The notes: generated from the sequence alone by a model not told the origin. A stretch of DNA of 64,000 bases from Plantactinospora soyae (GCF_014874095.1 NZ_JADBEB010000001.1:5084001-5148000), one strand, 5' to 3'; counted from the first letter of the stretch, positions 1-9,020 are shown. A program made the numbers and translations.

Positions 1-2298
1 GGCGGGCAGACTGAACGCCGTCACCAGCAGTACGACGGCACCGGCGATGCCGGACATCCCGGCGATGCCGGACCAGTCGAGTCGTAGTGGCTCGCCGACC
101 ATCACCAGCAGGGTGGCGCCGAGCGCCGTACCGATGACGAGCGCCAGCGCCAGCCCGAGCAGCACCGGCACCGCCGTCTGCCAGAGCACCGACCAGCTCA
201 GTGTGCTGCGCCGGGTGCCGAACGCGACCAGTACGGCGAGCACCCGGCGCCGCTCCCGCAACTGCTCCAGGCTGCCGACCAGCAGGCTGGCGCCGAGCAG
301 CAGCAGCGTCGCCAGTACGCCGATGAACAGGCCCCGCCGGATCTCGGCGAACCGGTCGACCCGGTAGGTGGCGTCCAGGGTCTGCACCGCCATTCCGGGG
401 CCCAGCGGCGTCACCACGTTGCGGATCAGTTCGATGGTCTCCGGTCGGCTCCGGTCCACGGCGACGTAGATGAAGGCGTCCAGGCCGGCGAGCGCGCCCG
501 GTTCCACGGCGCCCGGGGTGGCCAGGATGCCGGTGACCTCCCTGCCGATGGGGTCCGGCCGGGGCTCGGCCGGACGCATGGTGGCCGGTACCGTCCAGCC
601 GGTGCCGGCCCGGTCACCGAGTTCCATCCGCTGCCCGGCGCTGGGCAGGGGCGGCAGGCTCGAACTCGCCTCCCGGTCGTCGGCGAGCGCGAAGACGTCG
701 CCGTCGGTGCAGCTGTCCAGCGTGGCCAGCTCCCGCAGCGCCTGACAGTCCCCGATCCGCAGCGGATTGGCCGGTCGGTAGCCGTCCTGCTCGCGCGGGG
801 TACCGACCGCCGCGACGTTGGTGTCGAGGGTGCCGAACACCTGACGGACGCCGGGGACCGCCCGGAGTTGTTCGCGCAGCGGTCCGACGTCCGCCCCGTT
901 CACGACGCCGTTGCCACTGACCACCACCTGGGCCCGGTCGACGTCGTGCCCGGAGGAGAGCACATAGTTGTGCTGGATGCCGGCGAAGAGCATCTGCAAC
1001 GCGATTCCACCCGCGACCGCCACCGCGACCCCGCTGACCAGCCGGGCCGAGGTCTCGCTGTCGAGTTGGAGCCGGCGGATGGCGAGCTGCCAGGAGACGG
1101 GGCCGCCGTGCAGCCGGCGTACCGCCGCCTCGACCAGCCAGGGCAGCAGCGCGGCGACGCCGACGAGCAGCAGTACGACGCCGGTGACCACCTGCGCCTC
1201 GTTGAAGGCGCCACCGGTCTGGTCGATGCCATCCAGCAGCGGCAGGAGCAGCGCCAGTCCGCCGATCGGCAGGGTCAGCCGCCACCAGAGCCGGCGGCGT
1301 CGGCCGGCCGAGCGGCGGACCACGCCGAGTGGTTCGATGACGACCCGGCGCAGCGCGAGTTGGGCGACCACGATCGCCGTACCCGGCACCACCAGGGCGA
1401 TCAGGGCGGCGAGCGCCGGGCTCGGCCGGACGTCTCCGGCGTACACGCTGATCTCCCGGAGCGTGATTCCCTCGACGAGTTGCCGGCCGATCAGGAAGAA
1501 GACGCCGCCGAAGGCGAGGCCGAGCACGGCGCCGAGCAGCGCCTCGCCGGCCGCGATCCGTCGGGTCATCACCCCGTCCGCGCCGACCAGCCGCAGTGCG
1601 GCCAGCCGCCGGTCCCGGTTCTCGCCGCCGAACCGCGCCGCGGCGGCGATGAAGACCGCGATCGGCAGCAGCAGCACCACGAGAATGATCAGGACCAGCA
1701 GCAGGAGCACCGGATCGAGGCCCTCGCCGGCCGAGTCGCTGCCGAAGTGGTCGATCCGGACGCCGGTCACGCCGGGCTGGAGCTGGTCGGTACCGAGGTA
1801 GAAGGCGTACTCGCCGGGCCCGGAGAGGCCCTCGGCACCGATGGTGCCGGCCACCGGCTGCGCCAACCGGGGCTTGAGCAGCGCACCCTCTCCGGCCGCG
1901 AGCAGTCGGCCCAGCGCGGGAGAGACGAAGAGTTCGCCCGGCCGGGGAAGTGCGGTCAGGCCCGGCGGCACCGGCGCTCGTGTTCCCTCCGGTTGCAGCA
2001 TCCGGCCCCGGATCGCCTGTTCGCGGTACTCGGTGTCGACGTTCGCGACCAGCAGGGTCCGGTCGCCCGGTGCCGGCTCGGGGACGCCGAAGAACTGGTC
2101 GTCGCGGGCGGCGGTCCGGTCGTCGCGGGCGCCCAGCATCGTCGAGATCGAGGTGCCACCGAGCAGCAGCGCCACCCCGAGGCCGACCCCGACCGCGGCC
2201 ATGAGCGTCCGGGCCAACCCGTTCCGGCCGCCGGCGAAGACCATTCGGGCCCCGAGCGCCAGGTCGGCGAGCCAGCCCGTGCGCGTACGCTGCCTCAT
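1..2298 (-). CDS. FtsX/MacB-type ABC transporter permease, partial at left edge
   Basis: Reading from ATG 2298 gives about 766 residues without a stop before the window edge. The protein begins MRQRTRTGWLADLALGARMV, has a membrane segment near residues 35-50, a large extracytoplasmic region, then a cluster of membrane helices near 215-245 and again further on. This is the double-FtsX layout of MacB-like permeases, which usually act in lipid, peptide or drug export rather than uptake. The start overlaps the stop of the ATPase gene by ATGA, so the two are translationally coupled. The extreme C-terminus is missing. The substrate cannot be told from the sequence. Confidence 0.88.
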   Translation of the reverse strand, partial: MRQRTRTGWLADLALGARMVFAGGRNGLARTLMAAVGVGLGVALLLGGTSISTMLGARDDRTAARDDQFFGVPEPAPGDRTLLVANVDTEYREQAIRGRMLQPEGTRAPVPPGLTALPRPGELFVSPALGRLLAAGEGALLKPRLAQPVAGTIGAEGLSGPGEYAFYLGTDQLQPGVTGVRIDHFGSDSAGEGLDPVLLLLVLIILVVLLLPIAVFIAAAARFGGENRDRRLAALRLVGADGVMTRRIAAGEALLGAVLGLAFGGVFFLIGRQLVEGITLREISVYAGDVRPSPALAALIALVVPGTAIVVAQLALRRVVIEPLGVVRRSAGRRRRLWWRLTLPIGGLALLLPLLDGIDQTGGAFNEAQVVTGVVLLLVGVAALLPWLVEAAVRRLHGGPVSWQLAIRRLQLDSETSARLVSGVAVAVAGGIALQMLFAGIQHNYVLSSGHDVDRAQVVVSGNGVVNGADVGPLREQLRAVPGVRQVFGTLDTNVAAVGTPREQDGYRPANPLRIGDCQALRELATLDSCTDGDVFALADDREASSSLPPLPSAGQRMELGDRAGTGWTVPATMRPAEPRPDPIGREVTGILATPGAVEPGALAGLDAFIYVAVDRSRPETIELIRNVVTPLGPGMAVQTLDATYRVDRFAEIRRGLFIGVLATLLLLGASLLVGSLEQLRERRRVLAVLVAFGTRRSTLSWSVLWQTAVPVLLGLALALVIGTALGATLLVMVGEPLRLDWSGIAGMSGIAGAVVLLVTAFSLPA

Positions 2299-2993
2299 CG
2301 CGGCGCCAGCATGGTCTCGCGGGTACGGCCGTCGCGCACCACGATCTCCCGATCGGCGTACGCGGCGACGCGTGGCTCGTGGGTCACCAGTACCACCGCC
2401 GCACCGGCCTGCCGAGCGGTCTCGGTGAGCAGCCGCATCACCTGTTCACCGTTGAGCGAGTCCAACGCTCCGGTCGGCTCGTCGGCGAAGACCACCCGGG
2501 GGGCGGTGACCAGCGCCCGGGCCACCGCGACCCGTTGCCCCTGCCCGCCGGAGACCTCGCCGGGGCGCTGCCCGGCCACGTCGGCGACCTCCAGCCGGGC
2601 CAGCCACTCGGCCGCCCGGCGTTCGGCCTCGCGCCGCCGTACCCGGTCCAGGCGTAGCGGCAGGGCGACGTTCTCCAGGCAGGTCAGCTCGGGTACCAGC
2701 TGACCGAACTGGAACACGAAGCCAAACTCGCTCCGGCGCAGCGCGCTGCGCTCGGTGTCGGACATCGCGGAGAGTTCCCGGTCCCGGTAGCGGACCTCGC
2801 CCGCGTCCGTCCGGACGATGCCGGCCAGGCAGTGCAGCAGGGTCGACTTGCCGGAGCCGGACGCCCCCATCACGGCGACGATCTCGCCGGCCGAGACCCG
2901 GAGGGTCGCCCCGTCGAGTGCCGGCGTCGCGCCGTACGCCTTGTGCAGCGCGATTCCGGCCAGCAGCGGTTGGTCCTCGCTTTGCTCGGTCAC
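2295..2993 (-). CDS. ABC transporter ATP-binding protein (MacB/LolD type)
   Basis: A 232-residue ATPase with Walker A GASGSGKST, Q-loop, signature SGGQGQR, Walker B VVFADEP and switch His in VTHEP. It powers the adjacent permease. I chose the GTG at 2993 (VTEQSEDQPLLAG) because GGAG precedes it and because the longer reading from 3101 runs back through a tandem repeat and encodes only low-complexity Arg/Ala. The GTG overlaps the stop of the preceding micro-ORF (GTGA), so translation may be passed from PadR through the micro-ORFs into this gene. LolD/MacB-type ATPases pair with FtsX permeases, as here. Confidence 0.87.
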   Translation of the reverse strand: MTEQSEDQPLLAGIALHKAYGATPALDGATLRVSAGEIVAVMGASGSGKSTLLHCLAGIVRTDAGEVRYRDRELSAMSDTERSALRRSEFGFVFQFGQLVPELTCLENVALPLRLDRVRRREAERRAAEWLARLEVADVAGQRPGEVSGGQGQRVAVARALVTAPRVVFADEPTGALDSLNGEQVMRLLTETARQAGAAVVLVTHEPRVAAYADREIVVRDGRTRETMLAPR

Positions 2994-3070
2994 GTCGTCT
3001 CCTCGCTGCGCTCGTCGTCGCCATGACCTGGTCGACTGGGCTGGCCGATGCCCTCGCTTTGCTCGGTCAT
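2990..3070 (-). CDS. micro-ORF B, 26 aa, in tandem repeat
   Basis: The second copy of the 26-codon frame (starts MTEQSEGIGQ, ends ERSEETT), starting at ATG 3070 with the same ribosome-binding site and ending in TGA that overlaps the ABC ATPase GTG at 2993. Differs from copy A by one residue (Gln for Arg at position 4). Its likely job, if any, is to pass ribosomes to the ATPase gene. Confidence 0.35.
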   Translation of the reverse strand: MTEQSEGIGQPSRPGHGDDERSEETT

Positions 3071-3147
3071 GTCGTCTCCTCGCTGCGCTCGTCGTCGCCA
3101 TGACCTGGTCGACTGGGCTGGCCGATGCCCTCGCTTCGCTCGGTCAT
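3067..3147 (-). CDS. micro-ORF A, 26 aa, in tandem repeat
   Basis: ATG at 3147 overlaps the PadR-type stop (ATGA) and follows GAGGAGACGAC. The peptide starts MTERSEGIGQPSRPG and ends DDERSEETT, the same C-terminal SEETT as the PadR-type protein, showing the repeat arose by duplication across that gene's end. It may be a translational relay rather than a functional peptide. Expression is not demonstrated. Confidence 0.35.
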   Translation of the reverse strand: MTERSEGIGQPSRPGHGDDERSEETT

Positions 3148-3719
3148 GTCGTCTCCTCGCTGCTGAGCTGGGCCGGTACATGCTGCGGCGCGGCTCTGTC
3201 GTGCAGGGTGGCCGCCAGGTTGTCCAGCCGGGCGGTGGTCAGTTCCAGCCAGCGCAGGTCAGCCTCGAGGTGGAACAGCGCGAAGTCGCAGATGAGCTGG
3301 TCGGCGAGGTCCCCGGCGGCCTTGCGTCGGGTCAGGTCGCGCATCAGCCGCAGGTGCTCGGCACGCTGGATGTCGAGGATGTCGGCGGCGTCCCGGCCGG
3401 TCAGCAGCCCGAGCACCACCTTCGCGTAGAGCGTGTTCTGCAGGTAGATGTCGGGCTTCTCCGGCTGCGCCAACCAGCGCTGTACGTCGGTCACTCCGGC
3501 GGTGGTGATCGCGTAGCGCTTGCGCTCCGGCCCGGCGCCGGGCTCCACCCCGTCGACCTCGACGAGCCCGCTCTTGAGCAGCCGGGCCAGGGTCGAGTAG
3601 ACCTGCCCGTAGTGCAGCGGGCGGCCCTGGCCGAACCGTTCGTCGTAGAGCCGTTTCAGCTCGTAGCCGTGCCGGGGGTTGGCCTCCAGCAGGCCCAGGA
3701 AGGTCTGTCCGATTGACAT
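3144..3719 (-). CDS. PadR family transcriptional regulator
   Basis: 191 residues. The N-terminal winged helix has the PadR pattern ILGLLxxxPxHGYELK (here FLGLLEANPRHGYELKRLYD), and YGQVYSTLARLLKSGLV is the recognition helix and wing. A helical C-terminal region about 95 residues long matches the PadR dimerisation arm. PadR repressors commonly control neighbouring export genes, and this gene heads the operon containing the micro-ORFs, ATPase and permease. A candidate operator with inverted ACACCCT/AGGGTGT arms lies just upstream. ATG 3719 is the only sensible start. Confidence 0.88.
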   Translation of the reverse strand: MSIGQTFLGLLEANPRHGYELKRLYDERFGQGRPLHYGQVYSTLARLLKSGLVEVDGVEPGAGPERKRYAITTAGVTDVQRWLAQPEKPDIYLQNTLYAKVVLGLLTGRDAADILDIQRAEHLRLMRDLTRRKAAGDLADQLICDFALFHLEADLRWLELTTARLDNLAATLHDRAAPQHVPAQLSSEETT

Positions 3720-3744
3720 GGGCGGGACTCTACACCACGCGTAT

Positions 3745-3768
3745 ACACCCTATGTATAGCCAGGGTGT
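3745..3768. promoter_or_regulatory. inverted repeat upstream of padR-like gene, candidate operator
   Basis: ACACCCT (3745-3751) and AGGGTGT (3762-3768) face each other across 10 bp that contain TATGTATA. On the minus strand TATACA inside this element is a plausible -10 for the PadR-type gene. The position fits autorepression. No protein-binding data are available here. Confidence 0.4.
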
Positions 3769-3902
3769 GTACCCAGCTCGATCCAATACGGGTTGTGAGT
3801 TTCCGTTAACGCGTTGGACATCGATGCACTCAGATTCATGAAATCCTTCATTCCTACGGTTCGTGGCACCAGGCAGCAGCCCTCGGTGAAAGGGGTAGGC
3901 GG

Positions 3903-5126
3903 ATGCCACGAGGCGTGCGGAACCGGCTGGTCATGCTGGCCGCGACAGCGGTGTTACTGGCCGCTGGCGGATGTGCCGAGGACCCGACGTTGGCGTCGGG
4001 AACGGGCGGCGGGAACACCATCAAGGTGGGCATTCTGCACTCGTTGAGCGGCACGATGGCGATCAGCGAGGTGACCGTACGGGATGCCGAACTGCTCGCC
4101 ATCGAGGAGATCAACGCGGCGGGCGGACTGCTCGGCAAGCAGATCGAGCCGGTGGTCGAGGACGGCGCGTCGGACTGGCCGACCTTTGCCGAGAAGGCGC
4201 AGAAACTGATCTCGCAGGACAAGGTCGCCACCGTCTTCGGCGGCTGGACCTCGGCCAGTCGCAAGGCGATGCTGCCGGTCTTCGAGCGGAACAAGGCGCT
4301 GCTCTGGTATCCGGTGCAGTACGAGGGGCTGGAGAGCTCGCCGTACATCTTCTACACCGGGGCGACCACCAACCAGCAGATCGTGCCGGGGCTTGAGTAC
4401 CTGAAGGAACAGGGCAAGAAGAGCATTTTCCTGGTCGGCAGCGACTACGTCTTCCCGCGTACGGCCAACAAGATCATCAAGGCGTACGCGGCGGCGAACG
4501 GGATGACGGTGCTCGGCGAGGAGTACACCCCGCTCGGTCACACCGAGTACAGCACGGTGGTGAACAAGCTCCAGCAGGCCAAGCCCGACGCCGTGTTCAA
4601 CACCCTCAACGGGGACAGCAACGTCGCCTTCTTCAAGCAGCTGCGCAGCGCCGGCATCACCGCCGCCGCGATGCCGACCGTCTCGGTCAGCGTGGCCGAG
4701 GAGGAGGTGGTCGGGATCGGCGCCGACAACGTCGCCGGGCACCTGGTCGCGTGGAACTACTACCAGACCACCAGCGGCGCGCGGAACGACACCTTCGTCA
4801 AGGCGTTCAAGGCCAAGTACGGCACCGCCAAGGTCACCTCCGATCCGATGGAGGCCGGCTACAACGCGGTGTACCTCTGGGCCGAGTCGGTGAAGAAGGC
4901 GAACAGCGTGGCGGTCGAGGCGGTCAAGAAGGCCTCCGGCGGCATCTCGCTGGAGACCCCCGAGGGCACCGTCACGATCGACGGCGAGAACCAGCACGTC
5001 TTCAAGACGGCCAGGATCGGGCTGGTGCAGCCGGACGGCCAGATCAAGGAGGTCTGGAACTCCGGCAAGCCGATCAAGCCCGACCCGTACCTGAAGGGCT
5101 ACCCGTGGGCGACCGGCCTGTCCTGA
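3903..5126 (+). CDS. urtA: urea ABC transporter substrate-binding lipoprotein UrtA
   Basis: 407 residues with a lipoprotein signal peptide ending in a lipobox (LLAAGGC), so the mature protein is anchored outside the membrane. The core is a type-I periplasmic-binding fold starting [17 protein letters not shown], then [21 protein letters not shown] and [17 protein letters not shown], typical of the UrtA/AmiC group rather than LivJ. It is first in a five-gene urtABCDE operon that imports urea. ATG 3903 follows gaaaggggtag. About 180 bp of non-coding DNA upstream separates it from the divergent PadR-type gene and must hold its promoter. Confidence 0.95.
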   Translation: MPRGVRNRLVMLAATAVLLAAGGCAEDPTLASGTGGGNTIKVGILHSLSGTMAISEVTVRDAELLAIEEINAAGGLLGKQIEPVVEDGASDWPTFAEKAQKLISQDKVATVFGGWTSASRKAMLPVFERNKALLWYPVQYEGLESSPYIFYTGATTNQQIVPGLEYLKEQGKKSIFLVGSDYVFPRTANKIIKAYAAANGMTVLGEEYTPLGHTEYSTVVNKLQQAKPDAVFNTLNGDSNVAFFKQLRSAGITAAAMPTVSVSVAEEEVVGIGADNVAGHLVAWNYYQTTSGARNDTFVKAFKAKYGTAKVTSDPMEAGYNAVYLWAESVKKANSVAVEAVKKASGGISLETPEGTVTIDGENQHVFKTARIGLVQPDGQIKEVWNSGKPIKPDPYLKGYPWATGLS

Positions 5127-5183
5127 ACAGCCGGTACGGACCCTGACCGACGGCCAGCGACCCGGGACGGAGGCGCGCCAGGC

Positions 5184-6065
5184 ATGGCGACACTCAACCA
5201 ACTGGTGATCGGGGCGAGCATCGGAGCGGTGCTGCTCCTGATCGCCCTCGGCCTGACCTTCACGTTCGGCCAGATGGGCGTGATCAACATGGCCCACGGC
5301 GAGTTCATCATGGCGGGCGCCTATACCGCGTACCTGCTCCAACCGCTGGTCGGTACGCAGTCGGTGCTGGTCGCCCTGCCGGTGGCGTTCGGCGTCGCCG
5401 GGGTGCTGGGGCTGATCCTCGAACGGCTGGCCATCCGGCACTTCTACGGCCGGCCGCTCGACACCCTGCTACTCACCTGGGGGATCAGCCTCATCCTGCA
5501 ACAGGTCGCCCGGGACATCTTCGGCGCGCCGAACGTGCAGGTACGCGCACCGGGCTGGCTCACCGGCGGACTCGACCTCGGCGGCGTACGACTGCCGTAC
5601 AACCGGGTCTTCATCATGATTCTCGCCGCCGGCTGCGTGGTGGCGATCTGGCTCTACCTGACCCGGCTCAAGCACGGCCGGCGGATGCGGGCGGTGATGC
5701 AGAACCGGCAGCTCGCGGCGGTCAGCGGGGTGGCCACCGAGCGGGTCGACCAGCTCACCTTCTTCATCGGCTCCGGCCTGGCCGGGGTGGCCGGGGTCGC
5801 GCTCACCCTGATCGGGCCGGTCGGCCCGACGTTGGGCACCAACTACATCGTCGACGCCTTCCTGGTGGTCGTGGCCGGCGGCCTCGGGCAACTACGGGGC
5901 GCGGTCATCGCCGCCTTCGCCCTCGGCATCCTGAACAGTTTCGTGGAGTTCTGGGTCGACAACGGAGCCAGTTTCGCCAAGGTGGTGGTGTTCGCCGTGA
6001 TCATCGGATTCCTCCAGGTACGTCCGCAGGGCATGTTCGTCGTCCGTACCCGGGCGTTGTCGTGA
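5184..6065 (+). CDS. urtB: urea ABC transporter permease UrtB
   Basis: 293 residues and about eight membrane helices. It contains GLTFTFGQMGVINMAHGEF, the N-x-A-H-G-E-x2-M-x-G region of LivH/UrtB permeases, and a second conserved stretch around GGLGQLRGAVIAAFALGILN. One half of the membrane channel for urea. It begins 57 bp after urtA with ggacggagg upstream of ATG 5184, and its stop overlaps the GTG of urtC. Confidence 0.95.
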   Translation: MATLNQLVIGASIGAVLLLIALGLTFTFGQMGVINMAHGEFIMAGAYTAYLLQPLVGTQSVLVALPVAFGVAGVLGLILERLAIRHFYGRPLDTLLLTWGISLILQQVARDIFGAPNVQVRAPGWLTGGLDLGGVRLPYNRVFIMILAAGCVVAIWLYLTRLKHGRRMRAVMQNRQLAAVSGVATERVDQLTFFIGSGLAGVAGVALTLIGPVGPTLGTNYIVDAFLVVVAGGLGQLRGAVIAAFALGILNSFVEFWVDNGASFAKVVVFAVIIGFLQVRPQGMFVVRTRALS

Positions 6066-7393
6066 GCGGGCCGGTGGCGACCGGGCCGGCCGGGCTGGCC
6101 GACCCGGCGTCCCGGGACCGGCGGCGGCTGACCGGACCGGCGCTGTTCGTCGCGGTCGGGTTGCTGCTGATGGTGGTCGCACCGGTGGTGCTGTCGCCGT
6201 TCCGGCTGGACCTGCTCGGCAAGTACCTCTGCTTCGCCATCGTCGCGGTCGGAATCGGCCTGGCCTGGGGCCGGGGCGGCATGCTCACCCTCGGCCAGGG
6301 CGTGTTCTTCGGCATCGGCGGCTACGCGATGGGCATGCACCTCAAGCTCCGGGAGGCCGGTCCGGGCGGACTGCCGGACTTCATGGTCTGGAGCGGGGTG
6401 GAGAGCCTGCCGGCGCTCTGGCGGCCGTTCGCCAACCCGATCTTCGCGATCGCCATGGTGGTGCTGTTGCCGATGGCGGTGGCCGTACTGCTCGGCCTGC
6501 TGGTGTTCCGGCAGCGGGTCCGGGGGGCGTACTTCGCCGTCCTCTCCCAGGCGCTGGCCGCGGCCTTCGTCATCCTGCTGGTCGGCCAGCAGGGCCTGAC
6601 CGGCGGCACCAACGGGCTGACCAACTTCCAGATGTTCTTCGGGCTGGACCTCTACCAGCCCGCCGACAAGCGGATCCTCTACCTGGTCGTGGTGCTGGTG
6701 CTCGGGGCGATGTTCCTGGTCGCCTGGCAACTCGCGCGGAGTCGCTTCGGCCAACTCCTGGTCGCCGTCCGGGACGGCGAGGACCGGGTGCGGTTCCTCG
6801 GGTACGAGCCGGCGGTCGTGAAGACCATCGCGTTCGCCGTCTCCGCCGCGATGGCCGGGATCGCCGGTGCGCTCTTCGTCCCGATGGTCGGGCTGCTCAG
6901 CCCGGCCAACCTGGGCATCGTCGCCTCGTTGGAACTGCTGATCGGGGTGGCGATCGGTGGCCGGTTCTCGCTGGCCGGCGCGGTCGGCGGGGCGCTGCTG
7001 GTCAACTATGCCAAGACCATCTTCAGTGAGGAGTCGGCGGACAACTGGATCTACCTCCAGGGCGCCATGTTCGTCGTGGTGATGATCTGGGCGCCACGTG
7101 GTCTCGCCGGGCTGGCCACCGATGCCCGGGCCGCCGTCGCGGCCCGCCGCCGGACCCGGCCCGGCGCCGTTCCGGCATCGGCCGGAAGAAAACCGACGAA
7201 CCCACCGGGTACGGCCGAGCCGAACGCGGCGGTTGGCGGACCCGAGCCGAACGCGGCGGTTGGCGCACCCGAGCCGAACGGGGCGGTTGGCGGACCCGAG
7301 CGGGAGCGGGTGGGCGAAGCGCCGGACCACCCGGAGCGGATCGCGCCCGGTGTGCCGGCGGTGGCCGGCGAGCGTAACGAGGTGGGACCGTGA
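6062..7393 (+). CDS. urtC: urea ABC transporter permease UrtC
   Basis: 443 residues starting at GTG 6062 (GTGA overlap with urtB). LivM/UrtC core with about ten membrane segments, including GRGGMLTLGQGVFFGIGGYA and GTNGLTNFQMFFGLDLY. After the conserved core ends near residue 360 (IWAPRGLAGL) there is an extra hydrophilic tail with three 9-residue repeats (EPNAAVGGP type), which most UrtC proteins lack. The tail is probably cytoplasmic and dispensable; that is inference. Confidence 0.94.
   Translation: MSGPVATGPAGLADPASRDRRRLTGPALFVAVGLLLMVVAPVVLSPFRLDLLGKYLCFAIVAVGIGLAWGRGGMLTLGQGVFFGIGGYAMGMHLKLREAGPGGLPDFMVWSGVESLPALWRPFANPIFAIAMVVLLPMAVAVLLGLLVFRQRVRGAYFAVLSQALAAAFVILLVGQQGLTGGTNGLTNFQMFFGLDLYQPADKRILYLVVVLVLGAMFLVAWQLARSRFGQLLVAVRDGEDRVRFLGYEPAVVKTIAFAVSAAMAGIAGALFVPMVGLLSPANLGIVASLELLIGVAIGGRFSLAGAVGGALLVNYAKTIFSEESADNWIYLQGAMFVVVMIWAPRGLAGLATDARAAVAARRRTRPGAVPASAGRKPTNPPGTAEPNAAVGGPEPNAAVGAPEPNGAVGGPERERVGEAPDHPERIAPGVPAVAGERNEVGP
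7217..7297 (+). repeat. 27-bp in-frame minisatellite, three copies, in urtC tail
   Basis: Three 27-bp units (7217, 7244, 7271) encode EPNAAVGGP, EPNAAVGAP and EPNGAVGGP. The unit is in frame, so copy-number change would lengthen or shorten the UrtC tail without a frameshift. Confidence 0.9.
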
Positions 7394-8157
7394 GCGACCT
7401 GTTGCAGGTCCGGGGACTGAACGTCGTCTTCTCCGGATTCCGGGCCATCACCGACCTCGACTTCACCGTCAACTCCGGCGAGCTGCGGTTCCTGATCGGA
7501 CCCAACGGGGCCGGCAAGACCACGCTGATCGACGTGATCACCGGTCTGACCAGGCCGGCGTCCGGCTCGGTGCGGTTCGCCGGGAACGAACTGCGCGGCC
7601 GGCGCGAGCACCAGATCGTCCGGCTCGGGATCGGCCGTACCTTCCAGACGTCGGTTGTCTTCGAGCAGTTGACCGTGCTGGAGAACCTGGACCTCGCCGC
7701 GACCTTCCGGCGCCCGCTCGGCACGCTGCTGCGCCGACGGCGGGGAGTTGCCGACCTGGTCGCATCGGCCCTGGACACCACCGGCCTGGCGGCCCTGGCG
7801 AACCGTCCCGCCGGGGTGCTGTCGCACGGCCAGCGGCAGTGGCTGGAGATCGGGATGCTGCTGGCGCAGTCTCCCCGGCTGTTGCTGCTGGACGAGCCGG
7901 TGGCCGGGATGAGCCGGGACGAGCGGGCCCGTACCGGCGAGTTGCTGCGGGAGGTGGCCCGGGACCACACCGTCATCGTGGTCGAACACGACATGGACTT
8001 CCTGCGCCGGTTCGCCAGCACGGTGACGGTGCTGCACGAGGGCCGGCTGCTCTGCGAGGGGACGGTCGCCCAGGTGCAGGCCGACCCCCGGGTGCAGGAG
8101 GTGTACCTCGGCCGGACCCGCAAGGAGAGTGCCGAACTGGTCAAGGAGGTCTCGTAG
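7390..8157 (+). CDS. urtD: urea ABC transporter ATP-binding protein UrtD
   Basis: 255 residues from GTG 7390 (GTGA overlap with urtC). Walker A GPNGAGKTT, signature LSHGQRQ (the LivG/UrtD variant of LSGGQ), Walker B LLLLDEP and switch His in VVEHDMDFL. The BCA-type C-terminal end VQEVYLGR is the usual LivG-family tail. One of two ATPases that drive urea import. Confidence 0.94.
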   Translation: MSDLLQVRGLNVVFSGFRAITDLDFTVNSGELRFLIGPNGAGKTTLIDVITGLTRPASGSVRFAGNELRGRREHQIVRLGIGRTFQTSVVFEQLTVLENLDLAATFRRPLGTLLRRRRGVADLVASALDTTGLAALANRPAGVLSHGQRQWLEIGMLLAQSPRLLLLDEPVAGMSRDERARTGELLREVARDHTVIVVEHDMDFLRRFASTVTVLHEGRLLCEGTVAQVQADPRVQEVYLGRTRKESAELVKEVS

Positions 8158-8853
8158 ATGCTGACGGTGCAGGGGCTGGACGTCGCGTACGGCCGGGCAC
8201 AGGTGCTCTTCGGCGTGGACCTGGAGGCACCGGCCGGTGGCCTGGTCTGCGTGATGGGCCGGAACGGGGTGGGCAAGACGACCCTGCTCAAGGCGATCAT
8301 GGGTGTGCTGCCGGTCCGGGCCGGCCGGGTCGTCTTCGCCGGGGAGGAGATCACCGGCCTGCGGACCCACGAACGGGTACGCCGGGGGCTCGGTTACGTT
8401 CCGCCGGGTCACGAGACCTTTCCGCAGCTGACCGTCGCGGAGAACCTCCAGGTCGCGGCGGAGGCGGCGGGGGAGGTCAGCCGGGGTGCGGTGGACGAGG
8501 CCCTCGACCTCTTCCCGGCGCTGCCGGCGCTGCTGCGCCGACGGGCCGGTTTCCTCTCCGGCGGACAACAGCAGCAGCTCGCCATCGCCCGCGCACTGGT
8601 CAGCCGGCCCAGGATGCTGTTGCTGGACGAGCCGACCGAGGGCATCCAGCCGTCCATCATCCTGGAGATCGAGGAGGCGGTACAGCGACTGCACTCCGAA
8701 CTCGGCCTGGCGATCCTGCTGGTCGAGCAGTATCTGGACCTCGCGCTCCGGGTGGCCGACCGGTTCGTGATCCTGGATGCCGGCGAGGTGGTCCGGTCCG
8801 GCGACCGGGACGACCTCCGGGATCCGTCGGTGCACGGGTTGCTCTCGGTCTAG
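8158..8853 (+). CDS. urtE: urea ABC transporter ATP-binding protein UrtE
   Basis: 231 residues, LivF/UrtE type. Walker A GRNGVGKTT, GLGYVPPGHETFPQLTVAENL after the Q-loop, signature LSGGQQQQ, Walker B MLLLDEPTEGIQPSII; TEGIQPSI is characteristic of UrtE. ATG 8158 directly abuts the urtD stop. Last gene of the operon; a strong hairpin follows at 8891. Confidence 0.95.
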   Translation: MLTVQGLDVAYGRAQVLFGVDLEAPAGGLVCVMGRNGVGKTTLLKAIMGVLPVRAGRVVFAGEEITGLRTHERVRRGLGYVPPGHETFPQLTVAENLQVAAEAAGEVSRGAVDEALDLFPALPALLRRRAGFLSGGQQQQLAIARALVSRPRMLLLDEPTEGIQPSIILEIEEAVQRLHSELGLAILLVEQYLDLALRVADRFVILDAGEVVRSGDRDDLRDPSVHGLLSV

Positions 8854-8890
8854 CACTGGGATCTGTCGGTTGTGCCGGTCGAATCGGCTA

Positions 8891-8935
8891 TGTCGGGCCT
8901 GCCGGCGATGCCGGTCCTTGCCGACAGGCCCGACA
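8891..8935 (+). terminator. hairpin after urtE
   Basis: Perfect 11-bp arms TGTCGGGCCTG (8891-8901) and CAGGCCCGACA (8925-8935) with a 23-base loop, 38 bp after urtE. No T-run follows, as is common in actinobacteria. The remaining non-coding DNA to 9020 shows nothing else clear. Confidence 0.6.
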
Positions 8936-9020
8936 CGGCGCCATCCGGACTAAACTGCCGAACCATGCTCGTCGATGCGACGCTGCTCGATGATCGCGCT
9001 CCCGCCCCCGCTTCCCCCCG

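Larger units (their letters stand above)
2976..3163. repeat. 77-bp tandem repeat, about 2.4 units, between padR-like gene and ABC ATPase
   Basis: Units begin at 2976, 3053 and 3130, spaced exactly 77 bp, and are almost identical (for example tttgctcgg versus ttcgctcgg). Read on the minus strand each full unit holds a GAGGAG ribosome-binding site, an ATG or GTG start, a 26-codon open frame and a TGA overlapping the next start. Because 77 is 26 codons less the one-base offset needed for ATGA overlap, each unit is a self-contained coupled micro-ORF. The last, partial unit lies in the 3' end of the PadR-type gene. Confidence 0.9.

Noticed and set aside
868-2703. 611-codon plus-strand frame over the permease and ATPase
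   Set aside because: Low-complexity Asp/Arg/Gln shadow; the minus strand encodes a clear FtsX permease and ABC ATPase.
2295-3101. Longer ABC ATPase starting at 3101
   Set aside because: The extra 36 residues come from the tandem repeat read in another frame; the GTG at 2993 has the ribosome-binding site.
3780-3902. GlnR box before urtA
   Set aside because: The best match, TTAAC-n6-GACAT, has three mismatches in ten. Not good enough to call, although nitrogen control is expected.
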